From contig WOZB01000014.1 of the NCBI GenBank assembly GCA_011620445.1, forward strand, positions 1-16,606: DNA of 16,606 bases, read 5' to 3'. This stretch comes from Anaerolineaceae bacterium. GTDB taxonomy: Bacteria; Chloroflexota; Anaerolineae; Anaerolineales; Anaerolineaceae. The position numbers and the translations under genes were made by a program. Positions within the stretch are counted from its first letter, which is position 1, and every line of letters begins with the position of its first letter. Under the pieces are notes generated by a model, which was not told the origin of the DNA, ran no database searches, and worked only from the letters and a program-made list of their open reading frames with translations. This document shows, one piece after another, positions 14,550 through 16,606 of this stretch.

Positions 14550-14637
14550 TTTGAAGGGAAGAGTCCTGTAAAGGCACCGAAGGGGCAAGCTTCAATGGAA
14601 GTGAAACTCTCAGGTAAAGCAACCCGAATTTCTTCTG
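14550..14637 (+). ncRNA. Glycine riboswitch (gcvT-type aptamer)
   Basis: The stretch contains the conserved glycine aptamer blocks in order: GGGAAGAGTCC (14556-14566), GGCACCGAAGGGGCAAGC (14573-14590), a variable hairpin CTTCAATGGAAG, then AACTCTCAGGTAAAG (14605-14619). It is followed by a closing segment. Only one aptamer is visible, not the usual tandem pair. It lies directly upstream of gcvH, where glycine-sensing control of the glycine cleavage operon is well established for this RNA class. Confidence 0.9.
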
Positions 14638-14652
14638 AAATCGTAGGATAAC

Positions 14653-14676
14653 AGAGGCGCATATATGTGCGCCTCT
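14653..14676 (+). promoter_or_regulatory. Riboswitch expression-platform hairpin
   Basis: AGAGGCGCA (14653-14661) pairs with TGCGCCTCT (14668-14676) around a 6-base loop. It is followed by an AT-rich stretch (ATTAATATAAAA), not a clean T-run, then AAGGAG and the gcvH ATG. It could be a weak terminator or a structure that controls ribosome access 11 bases downstream. Confidence 0.55.
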
Positions 14677-14698
14677 ATTAATATAAAAAGGAGATAAC

Positions 14699-15085
14699 AT
14701 GGAGTATCCAAAAGAACTAAAGTATCAAAAAACCGATGAATGGGTGAAAGTCGAAGGCGGCATTGCCACCATCGGCATTTCTGACTACGCGCAGGATTCC
14801 CTGTCGGATGTCGTTTTTGTGGAATTTGAGGTAGAAGCTGGTGATACCGTCAAGGCTGGTACCACCCTGGCGACCATCGAATCCGTCAAAGCGGCCGCGG
14901 AAGTCGTCTTCCCGGTCAGTGGAACCGTCGTTGAAATCAACGAAAAACTGCCCGAAACCCCTGAAGTCCTGAACGAAGAGCCCTACGGCAAGGGTTGGCT
15001 TTGCAAGGTCAAGTTGAGCAAACCCGAAGAGCTTGACAACCTGATGGATGCCAAAGCTTACGAAGCTTACTGCCAGGATCGCTAA
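14699..15085 (+). CDS. gcvH: Glycine cleavage system H protein
   Basis: A lipoyl carrier of 128 residues that shuttles the aminomethyl group from glycine decarboxylase to the T protein and then to lipoamide dehydrogenase. The lipoylation site is Lys64 in ATIESVKAAAEV. The start of the domain (DEWVKVEGGIATIGISDYAQ) and SDVVFVEFEVEAGD are typical, as is full length. AAGGAG (14688-14693) lies 5 bases before the ATG. It is the first gene under the glycine riboswitch, upstream of gcvPA and gcvPB. The T-protein gene is not in the window. Confidence 0.97.
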   Translation: MEYPKELKYQKTDEWVKVEGGIATIGISDYAQDSLSDVVFVEFEVEAGDTVKAGTTLATIESVKAAAEVVFPVSGTVVEINEKLPETPEVLNEEPYGKGWLCKVKLSKPEELDNLMDAKAYEAYCQDR

Positions 15086-16442
15086 TATCTTCACGCCCCA
15101 CACTGAAAAAGATGTGGAGGCAATGCTCAAGTCCATCGGAGCGAAATCTATTGAGGAACTTTTTAAAGTAGTTCCTGCAGAACACCGCTTCCCTGAATTA
15201 GACTTGCCTCCTGCGGCTTCCGAAATGGAAATTATGGGCGAGCTGCAAGAATTAGCTGATGCCAATGGCAGCACCCAAAATATGCTCTGCTTCCTGGGCG
15301 CTGGCGCTTATGACCACTACACGCCAGCCGCGGTGGATATGCTGCTGCGACGCGGCGAGTTCTATACTGCATATACTCCCTATCAACCAGAAATTTCCCA
15401 GGGGACGCTGCAAACAATTTTTGAATATCAGAGCATGCTCTCTAATTTGACTGGCATGGATGTGGTGAATGCCTCGCACTATGATGGTGCCACCGCCTGC
15501 GCCGAAGCTGTTATCCTGGCAAATGAACAATTCAGAGGAAAACGCAAGAAATTCCTTGTTTCACGGGCAGTCAACCCGGAGTACCGCGAAGTCATGCGCA
15601 CCTATATGCAAGGATTTCCTGAGATCAAGATCGAAGGTGATGAGCTCGAAACCGGCATTGACGCCGACATGCAAAAGCTAATCGCCAAGATCGATAACAA
15701 TACCGCCCTTGTCCTGGTTCAATATCCGGATTTCTTCGGTCGCATTATCGACTACACTCCCCTGGCTGAGGCCGCCCACGCGCAAGGCGCGTTAGTCGCT
15801 GTGGCAGTCAACCCAACTGCGCTGGGTTTGCTCACTCCCCCAGGAGAAATGGGCGCAGATATCGTCGTCGGCGAAGGGCAGCCCCTCGGCTTGCCGCTCT
15901 CTTATGGCGGCCCTTATCTAGGCATGTTTGGGGTGAAAGGACCCTTGCTGCGGAAAATTTCTGGCCGTTTGGTCGGAGAGACCACCGATGTGCGCGGTCA
16001 AAGAGCCTATGTGCTCACGCTGACCGCCCGCGAGCAGCATATTCGACGCGAAAAAGCCTCGTCCAATATTTGCACCAATCAAGGCTTGATGACAACTTGC
16101 GCGGCCATCTACCTGAGCCTGCTCGGAAAAACTGGCTTCGCGAAGGTGGCTGACCTGTGCTACCAGAAAGCCCATTACGCCCAAAAGGAAATTACGAGCA
16201 TTGAAGGCTACAAAGCCATGTTTGAAGACACGCCTTTCTTCCATGAATTCGTGGTTAAGTGCCCGGGAGATGTAGACCATTTGCTTGAGCACCTTGAGGA
16301 TTATGAAATCCTTGGCGGCTACAACCTTGGCAAGGACTTTCCTGAATTGGAGGGCTGCCTGATGGTTGCCGTAACCGAAAAGATGAGCAAGGATTCAATT
16401 GACTACTTCAAGGCCTCGATTGAGGAGGTGACCCATGACTGA
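15048..16442 (+). CDS. gcvPA: Glycine decarboxylase subunit 1 (GcvPA)
   Basis: N-terminal half of the split P protein, which with GcvPB decarboxylates glycine using pyridoxal phosphate; the PLP lysine lies in the other subunit. The family core begins FTPHTEKDVEAMLKSIG and continues with FLGAGAYDHYTPAAVD, EFYTAYTPYQPEISQGTLQ, NASHYDGATACAEA and GEGQPLGLPLSYGGPYLGM. Normal length for the two-subunit type. The start is uncertain. ATG 15048 (464 residues) overlaps gcvH by 38 bp and has no good ribosome site. The family start would fall at an ATC codon (15087) with AGGA 8 bases upstream, one base after the gcvH stop. The gene overlaps gcvPB by 8 bp. Confidence 0.95.
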   Translation: MPKLTKLTARIANIFTPHTEKDVEAMLKSIGAKSIEELFKVVPAEHRFPELDLPPAASEMEIMGELQELADANGSTQNMLCFLGAGAYDHYTPAAVDMLLRRGEFYTAYTPYQPEISQGTLQTIFEYQSMLSNLTGMDVVNASHYDGATACAEAVILANEQFRGKRKKFLVSRAVNPEYREVMRTYMQGFPEIKIEGDELETGIDADMQKLIAKIDNNTALVLVQYPDFFGRIIDYTPLAEAAHAQGALVAVAVNPTALGLLTPPGEMGADIVVGEGQPLGLPLSYGGPYLGMFGVKGPLLRKISGRLVGETTDVRGQRAYVLTLTAREQHIRREKASSNICTNQGLMTTCAAIYLSLLGKTGFAKVADLCYQKAHYAQKEITSIEGYKAMFEDTPFFHEFVVKCPGDVDHLLEHLEDYEILGGYNLGKDFPELEGCLMVAVTEKMSKDSIDYFKASIEEVTHD

Positions 16443-16606
16443 GCCAACCGTCTATGAGCTCTCATCACCCGGCCGTCAAGGCGTCAAATTCCCTGATAGT
16501 GACGTCCCGAAAACTGAGCTGCCAAAAGGCTTTGTCCGCAAGGAATTAGGCCTGCCTGAAATGTCTGAAATCGATGTGGTACGCCATTTTACGCATCTCT
16601 CCAGTA
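16435..16606 (+). CDS. gcvPB: Glycine decarboxylase subunit 2 (GcvPB), 5' part only
   Basis: The first 57 codons of the PLP-carrying half of glycine decarboxylase, cut by the window edge. The N-terminus YELSSPGRQGVKFPDSDVP followed by LGLPEMSEIDVVRHFTHLS is characteristic. A strong ribosome site AGGAGGTGA (16423-16431) precedes ATG 16435 inside the end of gcvPA, showing coupled translation. The PLP lysine lies beyond the window. Confidence 0.93.
   Translation, partial: MTEPTVYELSSPGRQGVKFPDSDVPKTELPKGFVRKELGLPEMSEIDVVRHFTHLSS

Overview
The window looks like a chromosomal segment from an anaerobic, moderately GC-rich bacterium. An Anaerolineae-type member of the Chloroflexota is my best guess. 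That guess rests on the mix of a KorAB-type 2-oxoacid:ferredoxin oxidoreductase, a split glycine decarboxylase (GcvPA/GcvPB) behind a glycine riboswitch, a bacterial PolB2-like DNA polymerase, and many short hairpin-type dispersed repeats. No rRNA, tRNA, IS element or CRISPR array was seen, so the taxonomy is inference.

Layout. (1) 1-1670: pyruvate kinase (+), ending at a hairpin terminator that probably serves both converging transcription units. (2) 1674-5290 (-): an operon reading gntR-korA-korB. A GntR/FCD regulator is followed by the fused gamma/alpha subunit and the beta subunit of a 2-oxoacid:ferredoxin oxidoreductase. The regulator has a conspicuous triple ATTAAT array at its own start. 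(3) 5324-6025 (-): a lone ECF/CbiO-type ATPase. (4) 6164-9774 (+): two overlapping ABC exporter half-transporters whose altered NBD residues all fall in one of the two ATP sites, the hallmark of a heterodimeric exporter. (5) 9775-14453 (+): an accessory DNA-repair-like cassette. It holds a RecA-fold protein without a usable P-loop, an unrecognised small helical protein, and a family-B DNA polymerase of PolB2 type with a ruined exonuclease domain and rewritten polymerase motifs B and C. Its promoter carries a LexA-like GAAC-N4-RTTC palindrome exactly between the -35 and -10 boxes and appears to give a leaderless mRNA. A cluster of alternating dispersed repeats lies between the second gene and the polymerase. 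(6) 14483-16606 (+): extended -10 promoter, single glycine aptamer, hairpin, then gcvH, gcvPA and the first part of gcvPB.

How the genes work together. The central-metabolism blocks (pyk, korAB, gcv) handle pyruvate/2-oxoacid and one-carbon flow and look ordinary. The most interesting part is the 10034-14453 cassette. Its logic (damage-type operator, RecA-like non-ATPase, small partner, error-prone-looking polymerase without proofreading) parallels the LexA-controlled ImuA-ImuB-DnaE2 mutagenesis cassettes of other bacteria but is built from a different polymerase family. Treating it as an SOS-regulated translesion or mutagenesis module is inference from motifs and context.
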